Shown: positions 1 through 8,652 of the stretch, one piece after another
Numbering within the stretch: position 1 is the first letter of the stretch
Layout: every line of letters begins with the position of its first letter
Assembly (NCBI RefSeq): GCF_026626705.1
Contig: NZ_JAPNKC010000001.1
Location: 744,001-808,000, forward strand
Length of the DNA stretch: 64,000 nt
Source of the DNA: Pyxidicoccus sp. MSG2
GTDB lineage: Bacteria; Myxococcota; Myxococcia; Myxococcales; Myxococcaceae
Reading direction: 5' to 3'
Notes under the pieces: generated by a model
The model's database searches: none
What the model was told of the DNA's origin: nothing
What the model saw: the letters and a program-made list of their open reading frames with translations, nothing else
Translations under genes and position numbers: made by a program

Positions 1-690
1 CTCGTCACCCGCATCAAGAAGGAGACGGGCATCGAGGCCATGGCGCACCTGACGTGCGTGGGCCACACGCGGGACGAATTGCGCGAGCTGCTCAAGCGGC
101 TGGCGGAGGCGAAGCTGGACAACCTGCTGGTGCTGCGCGGAGACCCGCCGCAGGGCGAGAAGTCCTTCGTGCCGTCCGCGGGCGGGTTCCAGTTCGCGTC
201 GGAGCTGGTGCGATTCATCCGAGAAGAGGATTTCAACTTCTGCCTCGGAGGGGCGTGTTATCCGGAGGGCCACGTCGAGACGGTGTCCCGTGACGACGAC
301 CTGCGTCATCTGAAGGAGAAGGTCGACGCGGGGCTGGACTTCGTGGTGACGCAGCTCTTCTTCGACAACGCCTTCTTCTTCGACTTCGTGGAGCGGGCAC
401 GGCGCGCGGGCATCAACGTCCCCATCGTCCCCGGCATCATGCCGATTACGAACTACGAGCAGCTCCAGCGCTTCACGCGCATGTGCGGAGCCACCGTGCC
501 CATGCGGCTGGCGCTGCAACTGGAGCGGGTGAAGGACCAGCCGGACGCGCTGGTGCAGCTCGGCGTGGCGCACGCGACGGTGCAGTGCATGGAGTTGCTC
601 TCGCGCGGCGTGCCCGGCATCCACTTCTACACGCTCAACAAGTCCCCGGCGACGCGGATGATCGTGAGCGCCCTGAGAGCCCGTTCATGA
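1..690 (+). CDS. metF: 5,10-methylenetetrahydrofolate reductase, 3' part
   Basis: This cytosolic flavoenzyme would reduce 5,10-methylene-THF to 5-methyl-THF for methionine synthesis. The frame is open from the first base, so the N-terminus lies outside the window; 229 residues and the stop remain. The visible part covers the C-terminal three quarters of the FAD-binding TIM barrel: the NLLVLRGDPP strand (about 120-152), the VVTQLFFD motif (about 343-366) that carries conserved barrel residues, and the VPIVPGIMPI strand (about 418-447). The end of the protein (LNKSPATRMI) matches family C-termini. Its stop overlaps the next start in an ATGA, so the two genes are probably co-transcribed. Identification is confident; only the truncation by the window edge limits it. 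Confidence 0.93.
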   Translation, partial: LVTRIKKETGIEAMAHLTCVGHTRDELRELLKRLAEAKLDNLLVLRGDPPQGEKSFVPSAGGFQFASELVRFIREEDFNFCLGGACYPEGHVETVSRDDDLRHLKEKVDAGLDFVVTQLFFDNAFFFDFVERARRAGINVPIVPGIMPITNYEQLQRFTRMCGATVPMRLALQLERVKDQPDALVQLGVAHATVQCMELLSRGVPGIHFYTLNKSPATRMIVSALRARS

Positions 691-1115
691 GTGGTCCTGG
701 AATCCAGCTCCCCCCGGATGACCCGCGCATCAAGATCCTGAACATCATCCGGCCGCCCGCGTTCTTCCTCTTGTGCGCGGGCTCGCTGTCCATCCTGTTC
801 AACGTCCTTCAAGTCGTGCTGTTCGTCTTCAAGATTCCCTCGCCCTTCGCGCCCCCCGAGGCGGCGCAGGCCGGTGGCGTCTTCGAGCTGTCGTGGTTCT
901 TCGTCCTCCAGGTGACGGCGGCCATCCTGTGCGGCTCGCTCGCCGTCTGGGCGGCGCTGAGCGCGATGCAGCTCAAGGGCTACGGACTGGCCACGGTGGG
1001 CGCCATCACCGCCCTCTTCCCCTCGCTGCCGGCGTGCTTCATCAGCGTGCCGGTGGCCGTGTGGATGCTCTTCACGCTGCGCCGCGAGGGCGTGCGCGAG
1101 GCCTTCCGGAACTGA
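687..1115 (+). CDS. Small three-helix integral membrane protein, unknown function
   Basis: A 142-residue protein whose ATG overlaps the metF stop (ATGA), implying translational coupling. After a short polar N-terminus (MSGPGIQLPPDDPRIK) there are three hydrophobic segments, near residues 18-46, 66-94 and 99-127, with a basic C-terminal tail (LRREGVREAFRN), so an inner-membrane protein with the tail in the cytoplasm is likely. No catalytic motif is visible and I do not recognise the family beyond generic small myxobacterial membrane proteins. Linkage to metF may be only positional. A perfect 8-bp hairpin follows the stop. Confidence 0.75.
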   Translation: MSGPGIQLPPDDPRIKILNIIRPPAFFLLCAGSLSILFNVLQVVLFVFKIPSPFAPPEAAQAGGVFELSWFFVLQVTAAILCGSLAVWAALSAMQLKGYGLATVGAITALFPSLPACFISVPVAVWMLFTLRREGVREAFRN

Positions 1116-1137
1116 AGCCGCGCGCAGTGAGGACCTT

Positions 1138-1167
1138 GCGCTGCCTGATCACCCGCGTGGGCAGCGC
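1138..1167. terminator. Hairpin between convergent genes
   Basis: GCGCTGCC (1138-1145) pairs perfectly with GGCAGCGC (1160-1167). It lies between the stop of the membrane protein and the stop of the convergent ADP-ribosylglycohydrolase gene, so it could serve both strands. No T-tract follows on either side, so termination is inferred from position. Confidence 0.4.
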
Positions 1168-1172
1168 GGCGC

Positions 1173-2117
1173 TCAGGGGCGCACGTGGGCCAGCAGCTTC
1201 TTCACCAGCGGCTCGACCAGCTCCTGCCCACGTAGCGCCGAGCGCCACCGCTCGGGAATGCCCTGCACGCCATGGATGAGCCCGGCGATTCCGCCGGCCA
1301 CCGCCGCCGTGGTGTCCGTGTCGTGCCCCAACCGGATGGCCGCCTTCACCACGCCCTCGTAGTCGCGCCCCGCCGCCACGCACTGCCGCGCCGAGCGCAG
1401 GCAGTCCACCACGTACCCGGTGCCATTGCCCGGTGTGTCCTCCGCATCCGGCCGCGCGATGTACGTGTCCAGCTCCGTGCGGGCCTCGAGGCCCTCCGGG
1501 TACAACGCCCGGAAGGTGGCCAGCGCGTCCGCCCAGGGGTCCACGGCGCCTTCCAGGATGCGGCGGGCCCACAGGCAATACACCGCGCAGCACGCCTGCG
1601 AGCGCATGTGTCCATGCGTCACCCGCGACTGCGCCATCGCGTCCGAGGCGAGCTTCGCGTCATCGCCCTGGTGCCAGAGCGCCATCGGCAGCACGCGCAT
1701 CAGCGAGCCGTTGCCGTTGTCCCGCTCCCCCTTCGGCCCGGACATCAACGCGGGCGTTCCGGCGCGGAAGTGCGCCAGCGCAGTGCTCGTCTGGATGCCC
1801 ACGTCGAACACCTTGCCGTCCACGGCGAGGTAGCCCCACTCGTACCAGTTCACCAGCCGCCGCCCGAGGTCCTCCAGGTCCAGGTGGCCGTGGTACAGCA
1901 GCGAGTCCAGCAGGCACAGCGCATGCGCGCCATCATCGGACCAGGTGCCCGGCGGCACGCCGTCATGCGAGCGCTCGAAGCCGGCGGGAGGCTCGAAGTC
2001 GATGGCCTCGGCGGCGGGAAGCTGCTGCGGCGAATGGAACTCGTAGGGCACTCCGAGCGCGTCGCCAATCAGCAACCCGTACACCCCACCTGAGATTCGC
2101 TCCTCGCGCGTCGGCAT
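1173..2117 (-). CDS. ADP-ribosylglycohydrolase family protein (DraG-like)
   Basis: A 314-residue protein of the ADP-ribosyl-glycohydrolase (ARH/DraG) fold, which removes ADP-ribose from proteins or small molecules using a dinuclear metal centre. The family signatures are present in order: GLLIGDALGVPYEF near residues 14-27, the metal-binding WSDDG (about 59-63), NGNGSLMRVLPM (about 134-145), and GHDTDTTAAVAGGIAG near the C-terminus, which supplies the remaining acidic metal ligands. The start was chosen because a strong GGGAGGGAG ribosome-binding site sits just upstream of this ATG; the frame stays open further upstream but the added residues look non-coding. It is transcribed alone, divergent from a small lipoprotein gene. 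The substrate cannot be read from the sequence. Confidence 0.88.
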   Translation of the reverse strand: MPTREERISGGVYGLLIGDALGVPYEFHSPQQLPAAEAIDFEPPAGFERSHDGVPPGTWSDDGAHALCLLDSLLYHGHLDLEDLGRRLVNWYEWGYLAVDGKVFDVGIQTSTALAHFRAGTPALMSGPKGERDNGNGSLMRVLPMALWHQGDDAKLASDAMAQSRVTHGHMRSQACCAVYCLWARRILEGAVDPWADALATFRALYPEGLEARTELDTYIARPDAEDTPGNGTGYVVDCLRSARQCVAAGRDYEGVVKAAIRLGHDTDTTAAVAGGIAGLIHGVQGIPERWRSALRGQELVEPLVKKLLAHVRP

Positions 2118-2284
2118 GACTGCTCCCTCCCCTTCCCCGCTGTCGGGGACCCGCGTCCGAAACCTAGCAGCGCGGCCCTCGAATATCTGAGCCTCCCGGC
2201 CGCGGGTGTCAGTTTCCCGGGTGCGGTCGGGAAGTGTCTCCCTCGGAGCAGTCCGTGGCATGCGACATGAAACAGGATGGGCCC

Positions 2285-2548
2285 ATGCGAACCTTCATGC
2301 TCCTCGCGCTCTCCGTGGGACTGATTGCCGGCTGTGGTGGTTCCCGGACCCGCGACAACTCCAGCGTCCCCGAGGGGGCCGTCTGTCAGTCCAGTGCCCA
2401 GTGCGCGATTGACTTCGCGTGCCTCGGCTGCGCGAACGAAGACGCGCACTGCATCGCCGGGTGCGAGAGCGACTCGGACTGCTCCGAGGGGCACTGCGAG
2501 AAACAAACGTGCATCACCTGTCCCTGTCCGGGTCGCTGTGAGCAGTAG
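2285..2548 (+). CDS. Small cysteine-rich lipoprotein
   Basis: An 87-residue predicted lipoprotein: short basic start (MRTF), hydrophobic core LLALSVGLIAG and a lipobox Cys (LIAGC). The mature part carries about twelve more cysteines, in a pattern (CQSSAQCAIDFACLGC, CIAGCESDSDC) resembling the small disulfide-rich domains common in myxobacterial secreted proteins. An upstream in-frame ATG at 2267 was rejected because it would put polar residues before the signal peptide. It is probably exported and disulfide-stabilised in the envelope. No specific function is known to me. Confidence 0.75.
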   Translation: MRTFMLLALSVGLIAGCGGSRTRDNSSVPEGAVCQSSAQCAIDFACLGCANEDAHCIAGCESDSDCSEGHCEKQTCITCPCPGRCEQ

Positions 2549-2707
2549 CGGCATCCCCGCGTCCTGAAGCGGACGGAGCGGCACTGCCCCTGCGTCACGC
2601 AGTTCTGTCAGCGCGCGGCGGGACGCCCGAACCCGGGAGCGATACCCGCCCCGTGCATGCCTGCCCACCGTTGGGCGGACCCGCGTGGGGTCGGGAGGCG
2701 GACCGGC

Positions 2708-3037
2708 ATGACGACGAAGACCCGCGGGGGTGCCGTGCTGGTGGGAGCCCTGGTGTCCGTCTCGCTTTGGAGTGGTGGATGCGCGAAGGAGAAGGCCCAG
2801 GAGACGGGCAGCACGCGCGCCACGACCGCGGAAGGCGGCGGAGCCACCGCGAATACGGGGCATGGCTCCGGCACGAGTGACAAACGAAGGGGCGGCTCGG
2901 GCACGGCCGGTTCCCTCGGCACTCACGGGTCCGGCACGCATGGCTCGGGCGCGGGTGGCACCATCATGGGCGGCGGCGCGGCGACGGGTGGCAGCTCGTA
3001 CACGGGCGGCGGCAGCATGGGCGGTGGCGGCGAGTGA
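2708..3037 (+). CDS. Gly/Ser-rich low-complexity lipoprotein
   Basis: A 109-residue predicted lipoprotein. The N-terminus has a basic start (MTTKTR), a hydrophobic stretch (GAVLVGALVSVSLW) and a lipobox ending SGGC. Almost the whole mature region is Gly, Ser, Thr and His, with GSGTHGSG-type repeats and a GGGSMGGGGE end, so it is probably unstructured on the envelope surface or in the periplasm. GGGAGG lies a few bases upstream of the ATG and supports this start. Function unknown; the composition alone does not allow one to be assigned. Confidence 0.65.
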   Translation: MTTKTRGGAVLVGALVSVSLWSGGCAKEKAQETGSTRATTAEGGGATANTGHGSGTSDKRRGGSGTAGSLGTHGSGTHGSGAGGTIMGGGAATGGSSYTGGGSMGGGGE

Positions 3038-3167
3038 GCTGAGCCCTCCCGGGCGGCCCGAGACAGCGGAAGGAATGTTCATTCCGCGCCGCTGCCCCGG
3101 AGGACGGGTGGGAGTCCGGGCTCCCTCGCCCCATCTCATTCCCTGTCACCGGTGACGGGAGTGGTGC

Positions 3168-4979
3168 GTGGAAACAGGCGGGAGGTCATGGCCGCGAGTG
3201 CTGGCGCTGGGCCTGACGCTGGCGGGACTGTCCGCGCTCGCCGGCCCGCAGGTGTACGGCGAGAGCCTCATGGTCAAGGTGCGCCCGGACGCGCAGCCTC
3301 GTGCGGCGGCCCCCGTGGAATTGCTCGGCGCACGCAACGAAGCCCTGAGCTTCCAGGTGGTGATTCACGGCGGAGACACCGGCGCGGAGGAAGTGACGGC
3401 CCGATTCGATGCGCTCATGGGGCCCATCTCCATCGGGAGCCGTCAGCTCACGCTCTACCGGCAGGACTTCCTGAACATCACCGTCCCTTCGAACCTCACC
3501 CTCTCCTCGGGCCGGTGGCCGGATGCGCTCATCCCCTCGGTGGATGAGGTCGCCGGAGAGCCGCGCAACGCCTTCCCCTTCGACGTGCCCGCGAAAGAGG
3601 CCCGGGCCCTCTGGGTGGACGTGCTCGTGCCGGAGGACGCCCCCTCCGGACGCTACGAGGGCTCGGTGGAAGTCCAGGCCCGGGGAGGCTTCTCCGTCTT
3701 CGTCCCCGTGACGCTCACCGTCGTCGACCTCACCCTCCCGAGCACGCCGTCCTATTCCACGTCCTTCGGCCTGGGAGCGGACTTCGTCTGCGAGGCGCAC
3801 ACCGGACGCAAGGACTGCGGAGGCGACAACGTGCGCCTGGAGTTGCTCTCACGCTACGCCCGGCTGGCGCTCGACCACCGCTTCACGCTGTCCAACGTGC
3901 TGGTCCCCCAGCCGGAAGTGGGGCCGTGGGAGGCCTTCGACGCGGCCTATGCCCCACTGCTCGACGGCACCGCGCCCACCCGCCTGCGCGGCGCGCGGAT
4001 GACGAGCGTCCGGTACCTGGGGCCCCTCGAGGACCAGGCCCTCGCCTCCTTCGTGAGCCACTTCTCCGCCCGGGGCTGGCTCGAGCGCGCGTACGACTAC
4101 ACCGGGGACGAGCCCCCGCACTTCACCTCGTTCGAAGAGGTGCGCACCCGCGCCGCGCAGCTCGTGCGCTCCGCGCCGGAACTGCCCCGGATGGTGACCA
4201 CCACGCTGCCGATTGCGCGGGACAACGGGTTCGACGGGCTCATCAGCCGCCTGTCGGTCCTCATCCAGCGAATCACTCCGACAGAACCCCAGTACGACGC
4301 GGACGCGTCACGGGCGGACTACGACGCCTTCCTCGCGCGGCCCGGCAACTCGCTGTGGCTGTACCAGAGCTGCATCAGTCATGGCTGCATTGGAGGCCTT
4401 CCGCTCGGGCGGCACTGGCCCGCGTACATGGTGGACTACCCGGCCAACCTCAACCGCGCCATGCCGTGGATGGTGTTCCTCCTGCGCGCCTCGGGGGAGA
4501 CCTATTACGACACCGGCGCGCGCCTGCTGACCGCGTGGACCGACCAGCTCTTCTACGGCGGCAATGGCGATGGGACGCTCTTCTACCCGGGTACGACCGC
4601 GAGGATTGGCGGCCGTTCCGACGTGCCGCTGCCGAGCCTCCGCCTCAAGCTCCTCCGCGCCGGAGTGCAGGACTACGAATGGCTCATGCTCGTCGCGAAC
4701 GGAGGCGACCCCGCGTTCGCCGACGAGGTGGCCCGAGAGCTCGTCCCCACGCCCGACCAGGTGTCGCTGGACCCCGCGGCCTTCGAGAACGCACGGGCCC
4801 GGCTCATCGGCCGGGCGCAGCAGCTCGTCCAGGCCCAGAAGAGCCCCGGGCTGACCCCGGCGATGCCGGGGGATTCGAGCGGGTGCGGCTGTGACACGGG
4901 CTCGTCCGGCGCGGCGCTGGCGGTGGGCCTGGGCGGGCTCGTATGGGCGCTGGCGCGGCGGCGCTTCCGCGCCCGGTGA
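3168..4979 (+). CDS. DUF4091-type exported protein with MYXO-CTERM-like anchor
   Basis: A 603-residue secreted protein starting at GTG, preceded by GGGAG. It has a signal peptide (about residues 1-25), a beta-rich N-terminal half with GESLMVKVRPDA and RNEALSFQVV strands, and a C-terminal region with aromatic and acidic motifs (YTGDEPP, LWLYQSC, YDTGARLLTAW, VQDYEWLMLV) typical of DUF4091, a family thought to be glycan-active. The last about 35 residues form a Cys-rich GCGCDTGSSGA motif, a hydrophobic segment and a RRRFRAR tail, as in MYXO-CTERM sorting signals. That points to anchoring at the cell surface after processing. The catalytic substrate is unknown. It is flanked by unrelated genes and appears to be transcribed alone. 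Confidence 0.8.
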   Translation: METGGRSWPRVLALGLTLAGLSALAGPQVYGESLMVKVRPDAQPRAAAPVELLGARNEALSFQVVIHGGDTGAEEVTARFDALMGPISIGSRQLTLYRQDFLNITVPSNLTLSSGRWPDALIPSVDEVAGEPRNAFPFDVPAKEARALWVDVLVPEDAPSGRYEGSVEVQARGGFSVFVPVTLTVVDLTLPSTPSYSTSFGLGADFVCEAHTGRKDCGGDNVRLELLSRYARLALDHRFTLSNVLVPQPEVGPWEAFDAAYAPLLDGTAPTRLRGARMTSVRYLGPLEDQALASFVSHFSARGWLERAYDYTGDEPPHFTSFEEVRTRAAQLVRSAPELPRMVTTTLPIARDNGFDGLISRLSVLIQRITPTEPQYDADASRADYDAFLARPGNSLWLYQSCISHGCIGGLPLGRHWPAYMVDYPANLNRAMPWMVFLLRASGETYYDTGARLLTAWTDQLFYGGNGDGTLFYPGTTARIGGRSDVPLPSLRLKLLRAGVQDYEWLMLVANGGDPAFADEVARELVPTPDQVSLDPAAFENARARLIGRAQQLVQAQKSPGLTPAMPGDSSGCGCDTGSSGAALAVGLGGLVWALARRRFRAR

Positions 4980-5085
4980 GGCACTGCCCCCCTCACTCGC
5001 ACCGCGGCTCGGTTCCCATTCGCGGAGACCTGGGGTACGAGTCGTGGCAGGCGCCGCTGTCGGAAGCTCGCGCCAGGACGTGGCC

Positions 5086-6144
5086 ATGCCCAAGCGCCCC
5101 ACCCCTCTCGAAATCGAGGCCGTCCTCCGGACTCCGTACCACGAGCGCTCGAACCTCCTGGAGGTCCTCAAGGTGCTCCCGGACGACGTGGACCCCGCCC
5201 TGGCGGCCCGAGCCGCGGTGGGGCTCATCGGCGACAGCTATCACCCGACCTGGCTCTTCGCGCGGACGTGCCGGCGCCTGCCGGTGCCCGTCATCCGCGC
5301 CAGCCTGGCGCTGCTCGAGTCCGACCGGCGGCCCCACGGCTTCATCATCCGCGAGTACGTCCGGCGCGACGCGAAGGACGACGTGCTCGCCGCCGACTGG
5401 GACGAGGCGATGCAGGTGCTGCTCGGCCTGGAGACGACGTACGCCTGGGGCTCGAAGCAGAAGCGGGCGAAGTTCCAGACGCTGGCGGACCAGCCGCGCG
5501 TCCTCCAGGCCCTGCAGACGGCCGCCGTGGCGTGCGAGCAGGTGTCGCTGGACCTGCTGGCGGTGCTCGCCGCCGACGGCTCGGAGGCCTCGCTCGACGC
5601 GCTCATCCCGCACATCGAGCGGGCGGTGCGGCAGCAGGACTGGGAACTGGACCGGCTCCAGGCCCTGCGCACGCACGCGCGCGCCACGCCGGTGATGGAG
5701 GACCTGTTCTCGCGCATGAAGGCATTGTTCGAGGCGCGGCAGGCCCGCTCACCCGCGCTCGGCCTCGCGAAGGAACTGGGCTTCGGCGAGCCCGACGCCT
5801 TCTGGTTCCAGGTCCACATCTCCTCGCCCGCGTTCGACGGAGCCCCGGCCTACCAGCACCAGGTGCACCTGTCCGTCGACAGCCGCTCCGCGACGTGGTT
5901 CCACGCCTCCCTGTCCGCGTCCAACCCCGCCGACATCCTGCGCCCGCGAAGCACGTCCTTCACCAGCGACAAGGTGCACTGCGACGACCTGGGACTGGGC
6001 ACGTGCGTGCCGTCCGCCTTCCCGGCCTGGCTCGCCGCCTCGGCCGAGCGGCTCCGCACGCGGTGGAACTTCGACCAGCTGAGCCTGGGCACCAGCGTGC
6101 GCGGCAAGAAGCGCAACCAGTTGGAGCGCTGGCTGCGCGGGTAG
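5086..6144 (+). CDS. Helical-repeat-like protein of unknown function
   Basis: A 352-residue soluble protein with no signal peptide or membrane segment. Residues 1-220 are strongly alpha-helical with repeated hydrophobic helix pairs (LEIEAVLRTPYHERSNLLEV, ALAARAAVGLIG, VIRASLALLES, LDLLAVLAADGSEASLDALI), suggestive of a HEAT-like solenoid. The C-terminal third is beta-rich (FWFQVHISSPAF, YQHQVHLSVDS) and ends in a basic RGKKRNQLERWLRG. The ATG at 5086 begins the first helix; the longer upstream frame is arginine-rich shadow sequence. I do not recognise a named family. It converges on folD with a short hairpin between. Confidence 0.7.
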   Translation: MPKRPTPLEIEAVLRTPYHERSNLLEVLKVLPDDVDPALAARAAVGLIGDSYHPTWLFARTCRRLPVPVIRASLALLESDRRPHGFIIREYVRRDAKDDVLAADWDEAMQVLLGLETTYAWGSKQKRAKFQTLADQPRVLQALQTAAVACEQVSLDLLAVLAADGSEASLDALIPHIERAVRQQDWELDRLQALRTHARATPVMEDLFSRMKALFEARQARSPALGLAKELGFGEPDAFWFQVHISSPAFDGAPAYQHQVHLSVDSRSATWFHASLSASNPADILRPRSTSFTSDKVHCDDLGLGTCVPSAFPAWLAASAERLRTRWNFDQLSLGTSVRGKKRNQLERWLRG

Positions 6145-6149
6145 GACAC

Positions 6150-6172
6150 CGGGCCGCTTCACCCAAGGCCCG
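6150..6172. terminator. Short hairpin between convergent genes
   Basis: CGGGCC (6150-6155) pairs with GGCCCG (6167-6172) in the 34-bp gap between the stops of the helical-repeat gene and folD. Its position suggests a shared terminator, but the stem is short and there is no T-tract. Confidence 0.3.
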
Positions 6173-6178
6173 CGGGCG

Positions 6179-7027
6179 TCACTTCACGCCGCGCTCGGCC
6201 GCTTCCAGCGTGTTGCGCATGAGCATGGCAATCGTCATCGGCCCCACGCCGCCCGGCACGGGGGTGATGTACGAGGCGCGCTCGGCGGCCTTCGCGAACT
6301 CCACGTCGCCCACCAGCTTGCCGTCCGGCAGGCGGTTCATCCCCACGTCGATGACCACCGCGCCGGGCTTGATCCACTCGCCCTTCACCAGCTCCTTCAC
6401 GCCCACCGCCACCACGACGATGTCCGCGCCCTCCACCTCGCGGCGCACGTCGCTCTTGCTGTGGGCGATGGTGACGGTGGCGTTCTTCTGGAGCAGCATC
6501 AGCGCCATCGGCTTGCCGACGATGTTGCTGCGCCCCACCACCACCGCGCGCTTGCCGGCCGGGTCGCAGCCAATCTCCTCCAGCAGCCGCATGATGCCGT
6601 AGGGCGTGCACGCGCGCGTCGCGGGCCGGCCCAGCAGCAGGTTGCCGGCGTTCATCGGGTGGAAGCCGTCCGCGTCCTTCTCCGGCTTCACCGCGGAGAT
6701 GATGACGTCCGCGTCGATGTGCCTGGGCAGCGGCAGCTGCACGAGGATGCCGTGCACCGCCGGGTCGTCGTTGAGCTGCCGCACCAGCGCGAGCAGCTCG
6801 TCCTGGGTGATGCTCGCGTCGCGGTGGTGCTCCCACGAGTTGAAGCCCACCTCCGCGGCGGCCTTCTTCTTCCCGCCGACGTAGACCTGGGACGCGGGGT
6901 CCTCGCCCACGCGCACCACGGCGAGCCCGGGGGTGAGGCCGCGCTCCGCCTTGAGCCGGTCCACCTCCGCCTTCACCTCCGCCCGCACCCGCGCCGCCAC
7001 TGCCTTGCCATCAATCAACTGGGCCAT
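6179..7027 (-). CDS. folD: Bifunctional methylenetetrahydrofolate dehydrogenase/cyclohydrolase
   Basis: A 282-residue FolD, which interconverts 5,10-methylene-THF and 10-formyl-THF with NADP. The Tyr/Lys active-site motif [13 protein letters not shown] (about residues 49-61), the [14 protein letters not shown] motif, the Rossmann element [12 protein letters not shown] and the C-terminal [10 protein letters not shown] are all present, and the length matches the family (280-300). One small deviation: the usual PCTP loop reads ACTPYG here. The ATG at 7027 gives the canonical N-terminus [11 protein letters not shown]. Upstream it shares a 55-bp divergent gap with the J-domain gene. It is a second folate-C1 gene in this window, 5.5 kb from metF. 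Confidence 0.96.
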   Translation of the reverse strand: MAQLIDGKAVAARVRAEVKAEVDRLKAERGLTPGLAVVRVGEDPASQVYVGGKKKAAAEVGFNSWEHHRDASITQDELLALVRQLNDDPAVHGILVQLPLPRHIDADVIISAVKPEKDADGFHPMNAGNLLLGRPATRACTPYGIMRLLEEIGCDPAGKRAVVVGRSNIVGKPMALMLLQKNATVTIAHSKSDVRREVEGADIVVVAVGVKELVKGEWIKPGAVVIDVGMNRLPDGKLVGDVEFAKAAERASYITPVPGGVGPMTIAMLMRNTLEAAERGVK

Positions 7028-7082
7028 AATGCGGCGCACTCTATGCAAAACTCCCCGGTGGAAAGGGAGCGAAACCTCGGAC

Positions 7083-7883
7083 ATGGGCGCGGGAAGAGTT
7101 CTGGGGGCGATTGTCGGGCTGGCGGTGGGCCTGCTCATCGGACACCCGCTCGCCATCGTCCTCCTCGCCGTCGTGGGAGGCCTCGTCGGCCACCGTCTCG
7201 ACGAGCAGCATTCCCAGTTCACCGGGTCGCCAGAGGTGCTCTCCGACTTCGTCCCCCCCGACCCGCGCTCCTTCGAGGAGGCCGGGACTGAAGAAGCGCC
7301 GGTCGATGAGCTGACCCGCGACCTCTGCGCCCTCTTCATCGAGGTGGCCCACGCCGACGGTGACGTCCGCCGCGAGGAGGTGCGCGAGGTGCGCCGCTAC
7401 TTCGAGAGCGTCCTCGGCTACGGCCCCGAGTCCCTCCAGCTCGTGCGCGGGCACCTCAAGGCGTTCCTCGCCCGGCCCCCGGACCTGGATGCCGCCGCGC
7501 GGGCCTGCGGGGAGCAGCTGCCTTCCGCCGAGCGCCACCAGTTGCTCGACGCCCTCTTCGAGCTGGCGCTGGTGGACGGCGCCCTCCAACGCTCCGAGCG
7601 GGAGGTGCTGCGCCGCGCGGCCCGGGGCCTGGATATCTCCGAGGAGGAAGAGCAGGCCATCGCTGCTCAGCACCTGGGCGCCGGCGACGACCACTACGCC
7701 GTGCTCGGCCTCACCCCCGACGCCACCGACACGGAGGTGAAGCGCGCCTTCCGTCAGCTCGCCGCCGAGCACCATCCCGACAAGGCCGCCCACGCCGGAA
7801 GGCAGGCCGCCGAGCAGGCCTCCCGCCGCTTTCAGGAGCTCCGGGATGCCTACGAAGAGATTCGACGACTGCGCGGACTGTAG
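7083..7883 (+). CDS. DjlA-like membrane protein with TerB and J domains
   Basis: A 266-residue protein resembling DjlA co-chaperones. The N-terminus is a glycine-rich hydrophobic helix ([13 protein letters not shown] and [13 protein letters not shown], residues 7-34), then a TerB-like helical domain (about 75-185, with [14 protein letters not shown] and [12 protein letters not shown], the repeated A-D-G-x-V/L hallmark), and a C-terminal J domain (about 198-266) with the catalytic HPD in EHHPDKAAH. It should anchor at the inner membrane and stimulate a DnaK-type ATPase on the cytoplasmic side. The N-terminus is shorter than classic DjlA. It is followed 24 bp downstream by the Smr-domain gene, probably in one transcript. 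Confidence 0.88.
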   Translation: MGAGRVLGAIVGLAVGLLIGHPLAIVLLAVVGGLVGHRLDEQHSQFTGSPEVLSDFVPPDPRSFEEAGTEEAPVDELTRDLCALFIEVAHADGDVRREEVREVRRYFESVLGYGPESLQLVRGHLKAFLARPPDLDAAARACGEQLPSAERHQLLDALFELALVDGALQRSEREVLRRAARGLDISEEEEQAIAAQHLGAGDDHYAVLGLTPDATDTEVKRAFRQLAAEHHPDKAAHAGRQAAEQASRRFQELRDAYEEIRRLRGL

Positions 7884-7907
7884 CGCCCCGTTAGACCCAG
7901 GAATCCC

Positions 7908-8615
7908 ATGAGCCAGAAGAAGAAGGACGAGGCGTTCCACAACAACCCCTTCAAGTCCGCCATCAAGGCGATGAAGGACCAGGAGAAGAAGGAGGCCCAG
8001 GACAAGGCCGCCGCTGCCGCCGCCGAGGCCGCGAAGCGCAAGGCCCCGCCTCCCCCGCCCAAGGCGAAGAAGGGGCCCAAGGTCAGCGAGGCCGATGAGG
8101 CCGCCCTCTTCTATTCCGCCATGGACGGCGTGCAGCAGATCACCAACCGCGGTGAGGCCCCGGCGCCCAACCCGCGCCTGCCCGAAATCATCGACGAGAA
8201 TGCCGAGGCGCTCGCCGAGCTCTCGGAGCTCGTCGCAGGCCAGGGCGACTTCGACATCACCGGCGGCGACGAATACTTCGAGGGCGCGGGGCCGGGCATC
8301 GACCGGAACCTGCTGCGCTCGCTGCGCCGGGGCGACTTCTCCGTGCAGGGCCGCCTGGACCTGCATGGCATGACGCAGGCGGCGGCCAGGGACGCCGTGG
8401 AGCGTTTCCTGGCGGACAGCCGCCGCTCCAAGAAGCGATGTGTGCTCATCGTCCACGGACGTGGGTTGAACTCCAAGGACCAGATTCCCGTCCTCAAGGA
8501 GAGCGTCAGGGAGTGGCTGTCCCAGAAGCGCGTGGGGAACATGGTGCTGGCGTTCGCCACCGCACGTCCGCAGGACGGGGGCACCGGGGCGGTGTACGTC
8601 CTGCTCCGGCGGTAA
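7908..8615 (+). CDS. Smr-domain protein
   Basis: A 235-residue protein with a C-terminal Smr (small MutS-related) domain. Residues 1-55 are Lys/Ala/Glu-rich and then proline-rich, probably flexible and able to bind nucleic acid. The Smr domain (about 145-235) shows its three signature elements: LDLHGMT, VLIVHGRGLNS and GGTGAVYVLLRR. Smr domains are nicking endonucleases or RNases acting on DNA junctions or stalled-ribosome mRNA; which applies here is not visible. E. coli SmrA/SmrB are similar in size. It lies in a plus-strand run with the J-domain gene, a deaminase-family gene and pyrD. Confidence 0.88.
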   Translation: MSQKKKDEAFHNNPFKSAIKAMKDQEKKEAQDKAAAAAAEAAKRKAPPPPPKAKKGPKVSEADEAALFYSAMDGVQQITNRGEAPAPNPRLPEIIDENAEALAELSELVAGQGDFDITGGDEYFEGAGPGIDRNLLRSLRRGDFSVQGRLDLHGMTQAAARDAVERFLADSRRSKKRCVLIVHGRGLNSKDQIPVLKESVREWLSQKRVGNMVLAFATARPQDGGTGAVYVLLRR

Positions 8616-8652
8616 CCTTTACGCGCGCCCGGCACTGTGCATACATGCCGCC

